Source: Candidatus Woesearchaeota archaeon (lineage in GTDB: Archaea; Nanoarchaeota; Nanoarchaeia; Woesearchaeales; JAGVZT01). From it: a stretch of 64,000 nt of DNA. The translations under genes were made by a program, and so were the position numbers. The stretch spans positions 1 through 64,000 of the forward strand of contig JAFCGF010000001.1 of NCBI GenBank assembly GCA_017608295.1, read 5' to 3'. The notes under the pieces were generated by a model. The model ran no database searches. It was not told the origin of the DNA and saw nothing but the letters and a program-made list of their open reading frames with translations. Shown here piece after piece: positions 23,601 through 31,257 of the stretch (position 1 is the first letter of the stretch; every line of letters begins with the position of its first letter).

Positions 23601-26600
23601 CCGCATTCTCCTCCGAATGAAGGCACACAGCCGGAAGTATCAATCTGGCAATTGGCAGTGCAGCTCAGGATTCCAGACTCAAAGTCACCCATGTCCTGGC
23701 AACTGTCTATGTTGCCGAAATCTGTTCCTTCACACTGCTCGCCAGCATCAATCGTGCCGTCACCACAGTAATTCTCCGAGCCGATACACGCGCTTGTATC
23801 AAATTCACAATCCCCACCACAGGCAAGGTCTCCAGCCGAAAAATCACCGACCTGGGTGCAACTGGTTATCGGTCCCCAATTAGTACTGTCACACTGCTCG
23901 CCGGCATCAATAACACCATCGCCGCAGTAGCTCCCTGAATCAGTGCAGCCGCTCGTGTCGAACCTGCAGTTCGCATCGCACACAAGCACACCACTAGTGA
24001 ATTCACCGAGGTTTTCGCATCCCTGCACCGCGCCCCAGTTTAGGCCGTCACACTGTTCGCCGCCGTCAATAAAGCCGTCGCCGCAGTAAGACTCAGGGCC
24101 ATAGCACCCATGAGTATCAAAATCACAAGTCGCGTCACAGCCAAGCACGCCACCGAAGAAACTGTCAAGCTCGGTACATTGGTCAATGTCTCCAAAGTTT
24201 CCGTCATCACACTTCTCCCCATCATCTATGATGCTATCACCGCACCAGCTCCCCCCATTATCAGGGATGCATTCTGAGGTGTCAAGCGCGCACTCATCAG
24301 TGCAACGCAAAGTACCGCCCATGAATCCAAGGCTCTCGCAGTCGATTCCTGCCATACGGCCAGGCTCGCACTCCTCCCCCTGCTCGAGGACATTGTTGCC
24401 GCACTCAGCACTCTGGCCACAGGGCGGGCAGCTTCCCCCACAGTCAGTTGCAATCTCGTCAGCATCCCTTATTCCATTCTCACAGTGTGAGGGGGTAAAG
24501 TTCTGCTGTACAATGGTGACTCCGTCACTTACTCCTTCGCTTGATTGGTAGCCTGCATAATCCACTGCCCAGCCGCTAAAGTAGTAGGTCTCTCCGACGA
24601 CCAAAGGGATTTTATCCCCTTCAAGGTCTTCAAGCCACTCACTATCGTGATAAGTGAGCCATATGATATGCGGCACATCTTGGTCTACTTCATCAACCTC
24701 AAATTCTTTTCGTGAGACTATAAGGTTGCCATCACTGTCCTCAAGAGAAACTGCGTAGAGCCAGACACCAGATTCAGCGTCCTCTGCGAAGATGCTCACT
24801 CTCAGCCTGTCCCCCTCATAATATACTTCAGGGTCGCTCAGGATAGGGCTTGAGTCATCAACAGTTGGCATAGGTGGGGCAGTGGTGTCCAGCCTATAAG
24901 TCGTGCATTTCTCTGTCTCTGAATTCCCACCCACATCAGTTGAACTGTAACATACAGTATACATCCCAGTACTGGCACTGGGATTGAAATAGCTCGAGCC
25001 CACTGTCGCGGGAGAGCAGCCTTCATTTCCAGGAACAACGCAATATATTGTCTCGTCACAGCCAAACTCGTCAGGAGGTCCCTGGTCAACATCAGTGCAT
25101 TCAAAGGCAATATCTGCCTTCGCATACCATTCTCCGTCGTCGAGGGGAACGAGCCCAAGGGATGAATTGTACATCGCAGCAGTCACAGGGCCAAGGTGAT
25201 CTGCTGTAAAGCTGAGAAGTGTTTGGTCATAATAATTTCCGTCACGCGAGCACAGCACCCTATAGAAAAACGTGTCTGATGCTGTCGAATCAACTTGCAG
25301 CCTGTGGAGGTATCTGCCATCACCCTCAACTGTGCGGATCATGTCAGTATATGAGCCTATTAGCTCTCCTAATCCATCAACACGGGCGACTTCACAATCA
25401 GCCTCATCAAGAGTCTTGAGGCGAAGCACTACCGGACTCTCAGCTGTCGTGACACCCAGGGGCTCATCATCAGTGATGAACTGGTCCCTGTCAACATCCA
25501 CTCGCACCCAGGCATTCGCTGTCTGGCCTGTCCTGTCAGTGCAGTCAACAGTATATATGTAACCAGAGCCGTCGTTGATGCTAGTATAGGCAGTCACGAA
25601 TTGGACATTCAGCCCGGCGGATTCAACTGGTGGAGTCCCTGGTCCAGATGTAGGGGTGAACGTGTCTGTACATGTTGCCAGCTCGCTCACATCAATAGTA
25701 AATATGACGTCTGAAAGGTGCTCAGTGTCAGCATCTACAACCTCATAAGTAATTGTTATCTGTGGAGCCTCATTATCAAGGAGGAATGACCTACTCTTAA
25801 TGAGTTCCACAGCATCACTGTATGTGGACTGGGAATAATATCTAAAATAATACGTGCCTGTGCCTGACGCGCCCTGGGAAAGGTCAACTGATTTTTCCTT
25901 AGGGTTGGGGATGTTGTCTATCTGCCTTGTCGGGCAGCAGTCATCTGCTGAGTCTATGCAGTAATATGTGTTGGAGACGATGCTCACATTAAGGTTGACA
26001 ATAAAGCCCATCTCATTCACCACAGTTGTTGGCCAATTCATGATGTTTGTCTCAGGTATCCATATGTCATAGTTGCCGTCATACTGGCCGTTGCCGTCAG
26101 GGTCCCAGATACATTCAGTTCCTGTCCAGGCACAGTAGATGATGCCACAAGGATTGTTGCTGGGTGTTGCCTTTGCGGGACATGTCGGGTCTATCTCCCA
26201 GTCCTGGCCTCCAGTGCAGGCATTTTCTGTCGTGAAGTCTGAGCATGTCATGTCCTGCTCACAGCCTGAGCATCTGCCCTCATCAAAGTAACATAGGCCA
26301 AGCTCTGTGCAAAGTGGCTGGTCACAGGGGATGAAGGGGTCATCGCAGAGGTGGCAGTACTCTGTCCCAGTATAATTCTGCTGGATGCATAGGCCTTTGC
26401 CAAGCTCATTATTGAACTCCTGGTAATAGCAGCCTGGCTGCTTGCTGATGTAACAGCTGTCATCATCACAGGCATCCTGTGACCTGTATTCAAAGCAGCT
26501 CTGGATGTCACCGCACGAATAGCAGGCATCTACCACTGTTGGTGAATAATCATAGTAACAGGCATTCTGAATCTCGCCGCTGTCAAGGCACATCTCTTCT

Positions 26601-28438
26601 GTCGCGAAGAGGCCGAACGGATTCCCTATCGCGCCGCAGTCCGCGCCCTTAAGGCAGAGTGCTTCGCCGTTCTCATTTGGGCCGACACAGAGTGAGTCAG
26701 CAGGATAGCCTGGGATGTCTGCGCAGGTGTGGGTCAGGTCATAAGGATACTCAAGGTCGTTGCATTCTGTGCAAGATATTTTCCGCACTAATGGACCTAG
26801 CTTCTCGTAATCAACATCCACACAGTCCTCTCGTGTGGTGACTCCTGCGCACTGTTCGTCACCAGTCCTGCCAGTGTCTGTATAATTGGCTGTATCAACA
26901 TCACCAAGCTCAGGGTCCTGGAACTGGCTGTCATACCACACCCCAAGGACATAATCATAATTGGAGTTCCAGAACAGGCCCTCGTCCCTGAAGCTTATCT
27001 GGTCGTTCCCAAGGATGGTCAGCTTAGTCTCACTGCCGTCTGTTGGGTTTATCCGCCATATGTGGAAGCCCTGCACATTTGGGCAGCGGTTTACCCAGGT
27101 CAAATCAATAGCTGCCTCTCCCTTCACGCACCGTGTCTCAAAGAAGGGGTTGGGCCTCTGAGCCTTTGTTGGGGCAGTGCACTCCCCGACTTCAGGGAAA
27201 AGTGTAAAGTCATGGGTATTCGCCCCTTCATGGATGGTCACCTGATCTGAAGCAGGTGCGTAGCCGTCTGCAAGCGCGACCGCTGTGTAACTGTCTGCGA
27301 ACACCTCGAGGAATTCATAGAATCCGGTAGCATCTGATGTGGTGCTCTGGCCTGCGATGCTCACCTGGGCATTGTACACTGTCGCGCCGGAGGAATCGTA
27401 CACTCTGCCTGAAAGGGAGCCGACTGGAAAGCATGCTGAAATGTTGTAGACAGATATCGGGTCGTAGCCGCAGCAGTAGCCAGATGCGGTCATAGGAAAT
27501 AGGTCAGGGCCGCACAGGCAATCCGTAAATCCAGGGAAGGCATTCTGCGAGTACTCTATAGACCTGTTAATAATGCAATTTGGAACACAATTCGCTTCAC
27601 ATGCAGAGTTATTTGAAAAGACAGCGGCCTGGAGTTCGCAGCAAAAGAAGTGCGTGTTATTAGTCAGCACATCAGGGGCGCAGCGGCAGTCAGCATCAGC
27701 CATCTCACAGTTTGTGTGGGTGCAAGGAGGCAGCAGGATTGGCTGCTGGCAGTAGCCTGTTGTCGCGTTGCTGATGGACCAGTGCTCCTCTCCCAGCTGA
27801 ATGTCGCCAAGGCAGTTATTTGCGCACTCGTCGAAGCACTGGCCAGCTCCTGATGCGGGACCATCATCAGGGCAGTAGTAGCAACCTGATTCAGAACAGT
27901 TGCCAGGGTCTCCACCATACTGGGTGCATCCAGTAATAGTAGGGCATGTGTCAATCGCCTTCACGTAGCTAAGATCATAGCAAGGGTTATTCTCATACTG
28001 CTCTTCTGTCGGGAAACCCGCCACCCACAGGTTGTTTGGAGACTGGAGCAGGCACAGGCTCTCAATCTGGGCGCCGCATACATCTGTATAGGTGCCGCTC
28101 TCATCATAGCAGCAGCCAACCTCACAGGTGGGAAGGTTATCACATGTGGCTGCATAATGGTCGAGTGCACAGGCTGACTGGTCGTCGGGCCACCAGGCCA
28201 GCGAATCGTTATAGTAATCTGGGTTACTTGGAGGACAGCAGTCGCCCTCTGTAGGCCATACGCTTGCGGAGTCCACACACACTTGTGTTTCTCCCTGGTC
28301 CAGGGCAAATCCTGGATTAGAGCAACAGCTAGCCCATGCAGTATGCACGACAACCATGCCTGCAAGAAGGACAGCAACGAATAGCAGTGGAAGAACAATC
28401 TTAGATTTTCCCGACGAATTTTCAAACCATCTAGCCAT
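20615..28438 (-). CDS. Giant Cys-rich surface protein with 16 tandem repeats
   Basis: A 2607-residue type I membrane protein. Residues 1-36 are a signal peptide (IVLPLLFVAVLLAGMVVV). Residues 37 to about 340 are Cys-rich; a carboxypeptidase-regulatory-like beta sandwich follows (GSLSGRVYDSSGATVYNAQV), then fibronectin/cadherin-like modules (NEAPQITITYEV). Sixteen repeats of about 53 residues (1346-2191) follow the pattern CGDG.ID.GEQCDG...C......G.L.C...C.FDT..C, as in myxobacterial disulfide (DUF4215-like) repeats. Dickkopf-like Cys modules, a membrane helix (WLWILFFLLLVIILGVGG) and a 200-residue Lys/Pro/Ala-rich tail end it. First gene of the operon; a TATA box (TTTTATATG) lies near 28495. 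Probably an adhesin. Confidence 0.85.
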   Translation of the reverse strand: MARWFENSSGKSKIVLPLLFVAVLLAGMVVVHTAWASCCSNPGFALDQGETQVCVDSASVWPTEGDCCPPSNPDYYNDSLAWWPDDQSACALDHYAATCDNLPTCEVGCCYDESGTYTDVCGAQIESLCLLQSPNNLWVAGFPTEEQYENNPCYDLSYVKAIDTCPTITGCTQYGGDPGNCSESGCYYCPDDGPASGAGQCFDECANNCLGDIQLGEEHWSISNATTGYCQQPILLPPCTHTNCEMADADCRCAPDVLTNNTHFFCCELQAAVFSNNSACEANCVPNCIINRSIEYSQNAFPGFTDCLCGPDLFPMTASGYCCGYDPISVYNISACFPVGSLSGRVYDSSGATVYNAQVSIAGQSTTSDATGFYEFLEVFADSYTAVALADGYAPASDQVTIHEGANTHDFTLFPEVGECTAPTKAQRPNPFFETRCVKGEAAIDLTWVNRCPNVQGFHIWRINPTDGSETKLTILGNDQISFRDEGLFWNSNYDYVLGVWYDSQFQDPELGDVDTANYTDTGRTGDEQCAGVTTREDCVDVDYEKLGPLVRKISCTECNDLEYPYDLTHTCADIPGYPADSLCVGPNENGEALCLKGADCGAIGNPFGLFATEEMCLDSGEIQNACYYDYSPTVVDACYSCGDIQSCFEYRSQDACDDDSCYISKQPGCYYQEFNNELGKGLCIQQNYTGTEYCHLCDDPFIPCDQPLCTELGLCYFDEGRCSGCEQDMTCSDFTTENACTGGQDWEIDPTCPAKATPSNNPCGIIYCAWTGTECIWDPDGNGQYDGNYDIWIPETNIMNWPTTVVNEMGFIVNLNVSIVSNTYYCIDSADDCCPTRQIDNIPNPKEKSVDLSQGASGTGTYYFRYYSQSTYSDAVELIKSRSFLLDNEAPQITITYEVVDADTEHLSDVIFTIDVSELATCTDTFTPTSGPGTPPVESAGLNVQFVTAYTSINDGSGYIYTVDCTDRTGQTANAWVRVDVDRDQFITDDEPLGVTTAESPVVLRLKTLDEADCEVARVDGLGELIGSYTDMIRTVEGDGRYLHRLQVDSTASDTFFYRVLCSRDGNYYDQTLLSFTADHLGPVTAAMYNSSLGLVPLDDGEWYAKADIAFECTDVDQGPPDEFGCDETIYCVVPGNEGCSPATVGSSYFNPSASTGMYTVCYSSTDVGGNSETEKCTTYRLDTTAPPMPTVDDSSPILSDPEVYYEGDRLRVSIFAEDAESGVWLYAVSLEDSDGNLIVSRKEFEVDEVDQDVPHIIWLTYHDSEWLEDLEGDKIPLVVGETYYFSGWAVDYAGYQSSEGVSDGVTIVQQNFTPSHCENGIRDADEIATDCGGSCPPCGQSAECGNNVLEQGEECEPGRMAGIDCESLGFMGGTLRCTDECALDTSECIPDNGGSWCGDSIIDDGEKCDDGNFGDIDQCTELDSFFGGVLGCDATCDFDTHGCYGPESYCGDGFIDGGEQCDGLNWGAVQGCENLGEFTSGVLVCDANCRFDTSGCTDSGSYCGDGVIDAGEQCDSTNWGPITSCTQVGDFSAGDLACGGDCEFDTSACIGSENYCGDGTIDAGEQCEGTDFGNIDSCQDMGDFESGILSCTANCQIDTSGCVPSFGGECGDGIIDAGEECDGQEWGPVNGCTNWDEFTGGALVCDANCRFDTSSCTGGPGSECGDGTIDAGEQCDGTTIPFTDCSEFGFESGDLSCDASCSVDTTMCINTEGGFCGDGTIDAGEQCDSDTLGPLTDCISFGYDSGALSCTADCMLDMSVCTGGSSPTECGDEDVGSGEQCDGTNWADVSSCIDFDSFSGGNLFCDADCMFDTGMCTGGLGAECGDGILDGSEQCDGDIWAVSSCSDFGFSGGTLVCTPICMLDTTGCTSPMGGNCGDETIDAGEQCDSQEWGPVTGCSNFDDFTEGVLSCDTNCEFDTSMCSGGPGSYCGDGRIDGGEQCDGLNWGAVSSCTDFDFTRGTLVCTADCQFDTSRCVPVVGGSCGDGVIGASEQCDGEDWGVISACTDFDLFGGGTLVCDEECTFDTDACIGGVGSECGDGVIDSGEQCDGNNWGIISECTDLAHFIGGDLTCTNDCKLDTTNCIPEHGGSCGDDVIDGGEECDGTDWGDITSCSDFGFTGGDLGCNPRCRFDTTDCIASEGGRCGDGVLDSGEVCDGASFGIIDECIQLGSFTGGTLGCTDYCHFDTAACEVVLIPCIDDIDCESLYCNPDGFCSEPNCNDGWWNGDEDGIDCGGWECDPCGDDDDKCNNGLKDTGEMGIDCGGVCSRGCLEGDDCENDEDCESLNCVDGVCLASNCADGKLNGGESDVDCGAFCPEQCAIGETCFTSNDCVSGNCERGVCAKADSGRTDPDDPDDPTKKRSWLWILFFLLLVIILGVGGYYGYMKYMEAKHPEEEETGPAMPIQQAVQQKKRELSPREQMLISRKRRAEKKKDRESVFDSFDGKGKGPKKPAEPGKEGAAEAKKPAGTPKKVAPDDVFSAFDEGATGAKAEAKPEEKPAAKPTGPSKEEPKPRVKPAEPTKTEPTLAESAELDEIHAAVDAVAKEKAKQKAIAKAKRTTSKKPSVKKPAAKRKPKPKPKSTAKKPAPKKKPAAKKPATKTAKKK
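21865..24405 (-). repeat. Tandem coding repeat, 16 units of about 159 bases
   Basis: Each unit encodes about 53 residues with six to eight cysteines and the block CGDG.IDAGEQCDG. Units are diverged at DNA level, which argues for an old array with selection on protein sequence. The array yields long Ser/Pro/Gln-rich open frames on the opposite strand, which are mirror artefacts. Confidence 0.85.
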
Positions 28439-28513
28439 GTGACATCATCACGTTAGTTTTACATCTAGCTTGTAAGGGCATCCAGCGTTTGATACATATA
28501 AAAAACTTTCTTC

Positions 28514-30325
28514 TCAAGACGAACAGGAGGAGAAACTTGCTGTCGCGCTCGTGCCGAATTCGTCAGACAGTGTGAGGGTGAGGTCGCGGGGCACGCCATC
28601 ACCGCAATATCCCGCTGCCCAGGCTCCGCTCACGTCGATAGGGAAATACTGATAGGTCTGATTCACGCAGACATTCTGGTTGTCATAAATCTCCACCCTG
28701 TAATTACTGTAGTACTCGTCGGTACTGGACAGGATAATAGGGCAGTCGATGCAGCAGGCTGTCGTGCCAGTCATGGTAAAGGTCGGGACGTCATTGATGA
28801 ATATGCCCAAATCCTGTGAGTCAAAAAGACCTTCTGTGTCGGATATAGTGATGCGCAGCAGCTTGAAGCCTATGTCAGCCTGCAGAGTCTTGTAGCTTGT
28901 CCGATGGTTATCCCAGCTTCCGATTGCGTTCACTTCCCAATAGTTCACGTCGCCTGCCTGCCCGGCAGATGTAGGGTCCATATCTTTATTGAAGGGGTCA
29001 GTGCAGGGTATCATGCCGCCGCAGCTCTTCTTGATGTGGTGGTCATGATCTGTGAGGACTTCTCCTGTTTTCCAGCCTTCATAACTGAATGTGACGGTGT
29101 CTTCATCAGGGTCAAGGATATAAGGCATGAGATGAAGCATATCATTAGCATTGATAAGAATGGAATAATAGTCGTCATAGCTCTCTGGATTTTCAGTGCA
29201 CTGGCGATAGGGGTTTGTCCGTATTCCATGGGTCATCTGGAGATAGAGAGAATAGGCGCCGCTGATGCCTGCCTCATCTATAAGGTCCAAAGCGGGAGCG
29301 CGGTTCTCGCGGGCGAACTGGAAAACATAATCATCTCCTGAGACAAAAGATTCCGTATCAGTGATGCGGATGATATCAGCGAATTTGTTTGAGGTGCAGG
29401 TAGTGCAGGGCGCATCAATGACAGTGACGCTCATGCCCGGCTTGAGGCAGGGTTCGTTGAAGTTCTTCCTGTCTACTGAAGGGCAGGTTTTCAGGCCATC
29501 GAGCGAGTCCTGCTCTGTCACGAAGAACGCGAGGTTGCTATTATCCTCCTGAACTATTCGATAAGCGAGCTCATAGATTTTCTTCAGGCGGACATTGCTC
29601 TTGTACACAAATGAGTCAACTGATATGCCTGCGATTTCCATTGGATAGGTAAGGGTGACTTCGACATCTGAATCTCCGAATAGCACTTCTGTCGCAGGCT
29701 CTCCCACTGAGACTATTGTCGTGCCCAACTGCTCTTCAAGTGTTGGGAAATCAATACAGGCCAAAGTACTGTTGTAGATGAATGCATTGAGATAATCTTG
29801 AATTGAGTGGGAGCTTCTCGGAAGGTCGTAACTAGTGCAGGTGTGGTCGGCGCCTGCGCGATCCCATACATTCGGGCCATCCGCATCACAGAGTGGGATG
29901 AGTGTGTTTCTTCCTATGAGCCCCTCAACAGACTTCGAGCCGAGCTGTCCCACCATAGGATAATCAGGGGGGCTGAGCTGGGCATCTTCACGTATGGCGA
30001 ATGATATATTATTTCCTTCATACGGCAGCGTGAGGTCGCCATTTGCTGCACTGACAACAAAGGGTGACCCCTTCTCAATTTGCCCTCTATAAAGTGCGCC
30101 ACCCTGCATGCCAAGAATATAGATTGCCGCGTCTGTTGCGTCCTGTATGCATACAACAATAGCCTGGCTGACTGCTTCCTTAGCCAGTTCTGGGTCACCA
30201 AGATCTGGGGGCACTGAGGGATTGAATATACCTCTGACAAAGATGAGAAACGCCACCATAATGAGAAGCACAACAGCAAGAACAAGAAGGATGGTAATCT
30301 GTCCCCTTGTCTTTCCAGGAGCCAT
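28514..30325 (-). CDS. Large pilin-like protein with 600-residue ectodomain
   Basis: About 603 residues. MAPGKTRGQITILLVLAVVLLIMVAF is a class III-type signal with expected cleavage before QITILL. The ectodomain has many cysteines, including clusters CTTCTSNK and TTACCIDC, and Ig/cadherin-like stretches (PYILDPDEDTVTFSYEGW; ISDTEGLFDSQDLGIFINDVP). The frame is open to 30463, but the TATA box at 30346-30358 is 27 bases ahead of ATG 30325, which also gives the proper signal. Same strand as the giant-protein operon; the giant gene has its own promoter 75 bases on. Pilus-associated surface protein by inference. Confidence 0.7.
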   Translation of the reverse strand: MAPGKTRGQITILLVLAVVLLIMVAFLIFVRGIFNPSVPPDLGDPELAKEAVSQAIVVCIQDATDAAIYILGMQGGALYRGQIEKGSPFVVSAANGDLTLPYEGNNISFAIREDAQLSPPDYPMVGQLGSKSVEGLIGRNTLIPLCDADGPNVWDRAGADHTCTSYDLPRSSHSIQDYLNAFIYNSTLACIDFPTLEEQLGTTIVSVGEPATEVLFGDSDVEVTLTYPMEIAGISVDSFVYKSNVRLKKIYELAYRIVQEDNSNLAFFVTEQDSLDGLKTCPSVDRKNFNEPCLKPGMSVTVIDAPCTTCTSNKFADIIRITDTESFVSGDDYVFQFARENRAPALDLIDEAGISGAYSLYLQMTHGIRTNPYRQCTENPESYDDYYSILINANDMLHLMPYILDPDEDTVTFSYEGWKTGEVLTDHDHHIKKSCGGMIPCTDPFNKDMDPTSAGQAGDVNYWEVNAIGSWDNHRTSYKTLQADIGFKLLRITISDTEGLFDSQDLGIFINDVPTFTMTGTTACCIDCPIILSSTDEYYSNYRVEIYDNQNVCVNQTYQYFPIDVSGAWAAGYCGDGVPRDLTLTLSDEFGTSATASFSSCSS

Positions 30326-30392
30326 GCATCTGCCTGGGGGGTGCTGGTTTATATAATTAACGAGGGAAACTTTCTCAGGTATGCCAGAAATA

Positions 30393-30432
30393 TTCCAACA
30401 TAGTTGGAAGGTCCCGCAAGCAAAGCTTGCGG
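30393..30432. repeat. Two adjacent perfect hairpins with 3-base loops
   Basis: TTCCAAC-ATA-GTTGGAA (30393-30409) and CCGCAAGC-AAA-GCTTGCGG (30414-30432) lie four bases apart, between the divergent pilin-like and LSm promoters, ending just before the LSm TATA box. Similar short perfect hairpins with 3-base loops flank the tRNA genes. Confidence 0.65.
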
Positions 30433-30474
30433 AAACCTTTAAATAGGGCTCCTGGTTCACCACCCGTGATACTT

Positions 30475-30705
30475 ATGGAACAGCAGAGACCATTAGATAC
30501 CCTGAACAGGGCAAGGCACAAGCGTGTCATCGCCGAACTCAAGAACGGAAAGACCTTCAGAGGCGAACTGAAAGCATTCGACATCCACATCAACACGGTG
30601 CTGGAGAATGCTGAGGAAATTGTCAACGGAGAGGTTTCCCGTAAGCTCGGCGTCGTGTTCATCAGAGGAGACCAGATTATCCTCATCTCACCAGCAGAGT
30701 GTTGA
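30475..30705 (+). CDS. Sm-like archaeal protein (LSm)
   Basis: A 76-residue Sm-fold RNA-binding protein that forms heptameric rings. The Sm1 motif is RVIAELKNGKTFRGELKAFDIHINTVLENA and Sm2 is GVVFIRGDQIILISP. ATG 30475 gives the standard family N-terminus (MEQQRPLDTLNRARHK) and is 33 bases after the TATA box CCTTTAAATAGG. Rpl37e follows by six bases, an arrangement conserved in many archaea. Confidence 0.93.
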   Translation: MEQQRPLDTLNRARHKRVIAELKNGKTFRGELKAFDIHINTVLENAEEIVNGEVSRKLGVVFIRGDQIILISPAEC

Positions 30706-30711
30706 TTCATC

Positions 30712-30876
30712 ATGGTAAAAGGAACCCCTTCAATGGGAAAACGGAGCCGCGGAAAGACGCATATCCGCTGCAGGCGCTGTGGCAAGCACACTTACCACAT
30801 CCGCCACAAGCAATGCAGCAGCTGCGGCTACGGGGCAACAGCCAAGATGCGTAACTACGCATGGCAGAAGAAATAG
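30712..30876 (+). CDS. rpl37e: 50S ribosomal protein L37e
   Basis: A 54-residue basic zinc-ribbon protein starting [20 protein letters not shown]. Two Cys pairs, CRRC and CSSC, form the zinc site; the end ([16 protein letters not shown]) is typical of L37e. It follows the LSm gene at once and is very probably co-transcribed with it. Confidence 0.95.
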   Translation: MVKGTPSMGKRSRGKTHIRCRRCGKHTYHIRHKQCSSCGYGATAKMRNYAWQKK

Positions 30877-30962
30877 GACTTCTCAGAGAAGATTATTTAT
30901 ACTGCATCTGCACGTTCAGGAGTATCCTCAGGGCAGCAATTAGCATGATTCCTGCTGTCTAC

Positions 30963-31082
30963 GCGGAGGTGCCGGAGTGGCCAAACGGGACAGGCTCAAG
31001 TTCACTTGAGCGTCGAGCGCATATGCGCGATGAGAGACCTGTTGGCTTAGTGCCTACTGGGGTTCGAATCCCTACCTCCGCA
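30963..31082 (+). tRNA. tRNA-Leu(CAA) with a 36-base intron at 37/38
   Basis: Acceptor GCGGAGG/CCTCCGC, D-arm CCGGAGTGGCCAAACGG, anticodon stem ACAGG/CCTGT, T-loop TTCGAAT, no encoded CCA. The intron is 31001-31036. A canonical bulge-helix-bulge is visible: exon CTCA (32-35) pairs with intron TGAG; bulges AG^T and AG^A. The intron also starts with CACTTGAG, complementary to the anticodon-loop bases CTCAAG. Mature length 84. TATA box GATTATTTATAC near 30891-30902 gives a leader of roughly 40 bases. Confidence 0.92.
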
Positions 31083-31230
31083 TAGCGTACAGCGAGAAAT
31101 CGCTGGAAGGAGGTAGGCCAGTCAAACCGCAGGTTTGACGCTGCCTACCTTCGCGTGTATTGCAGCCATAGCAGGCAAGTAGGTCCATCGGGCTTCGCTC
31201 GATGACATCTACTTCCGCCACGTTTTGGCG
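31083..31230 (+). repeat. tRNA trailer module with stacked hairpins (Leu-CAA)
   Basis: Four hairpins follow the tRNA: CAGCGA-GAAA-TCGCTG (31090-31105); GGAGGTAGGC/GCCTACCTTC (31109-31152) with inner CAGTCAAACC-GCA-GGTTTGACGCTG; AAGTAG...CTACTT with ATCGGGC/GCTCGAT (31178-31214); CGCCA/TGGCG (31216-31230). GGAGGTAGG is the exact complement of CCTACCTCC in the tRNA 3' end (31071-31079), and CCTACCTTC is a second copy of it. Related modules follow tRNA-Trp and tRNA-Arg. Confidence 0.75.
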
Positions 31231-31257
31231 CATTATAGTAATCAAAGGTGAAAAAAT

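Noticed and set aside
21309..23771. Long plus-strand frames (193, 247, 170 and 184 residues) rich in Ser, Pro and Gln.
   Set aside because: They lie exactly antisense to the Cys-rich repeat array of the giant gene, have no promoters or ribosome-binding sites, and their composition follows from the repeat codons.
21865..24405. Regularly spaced repeats that could suggest a CRISPR array.
   Set aside because: The unit is about 159 bases, diverged, in frame, and encodes a disulfide repeat; there are no identical short repeats with unique spacers and no cas genes.
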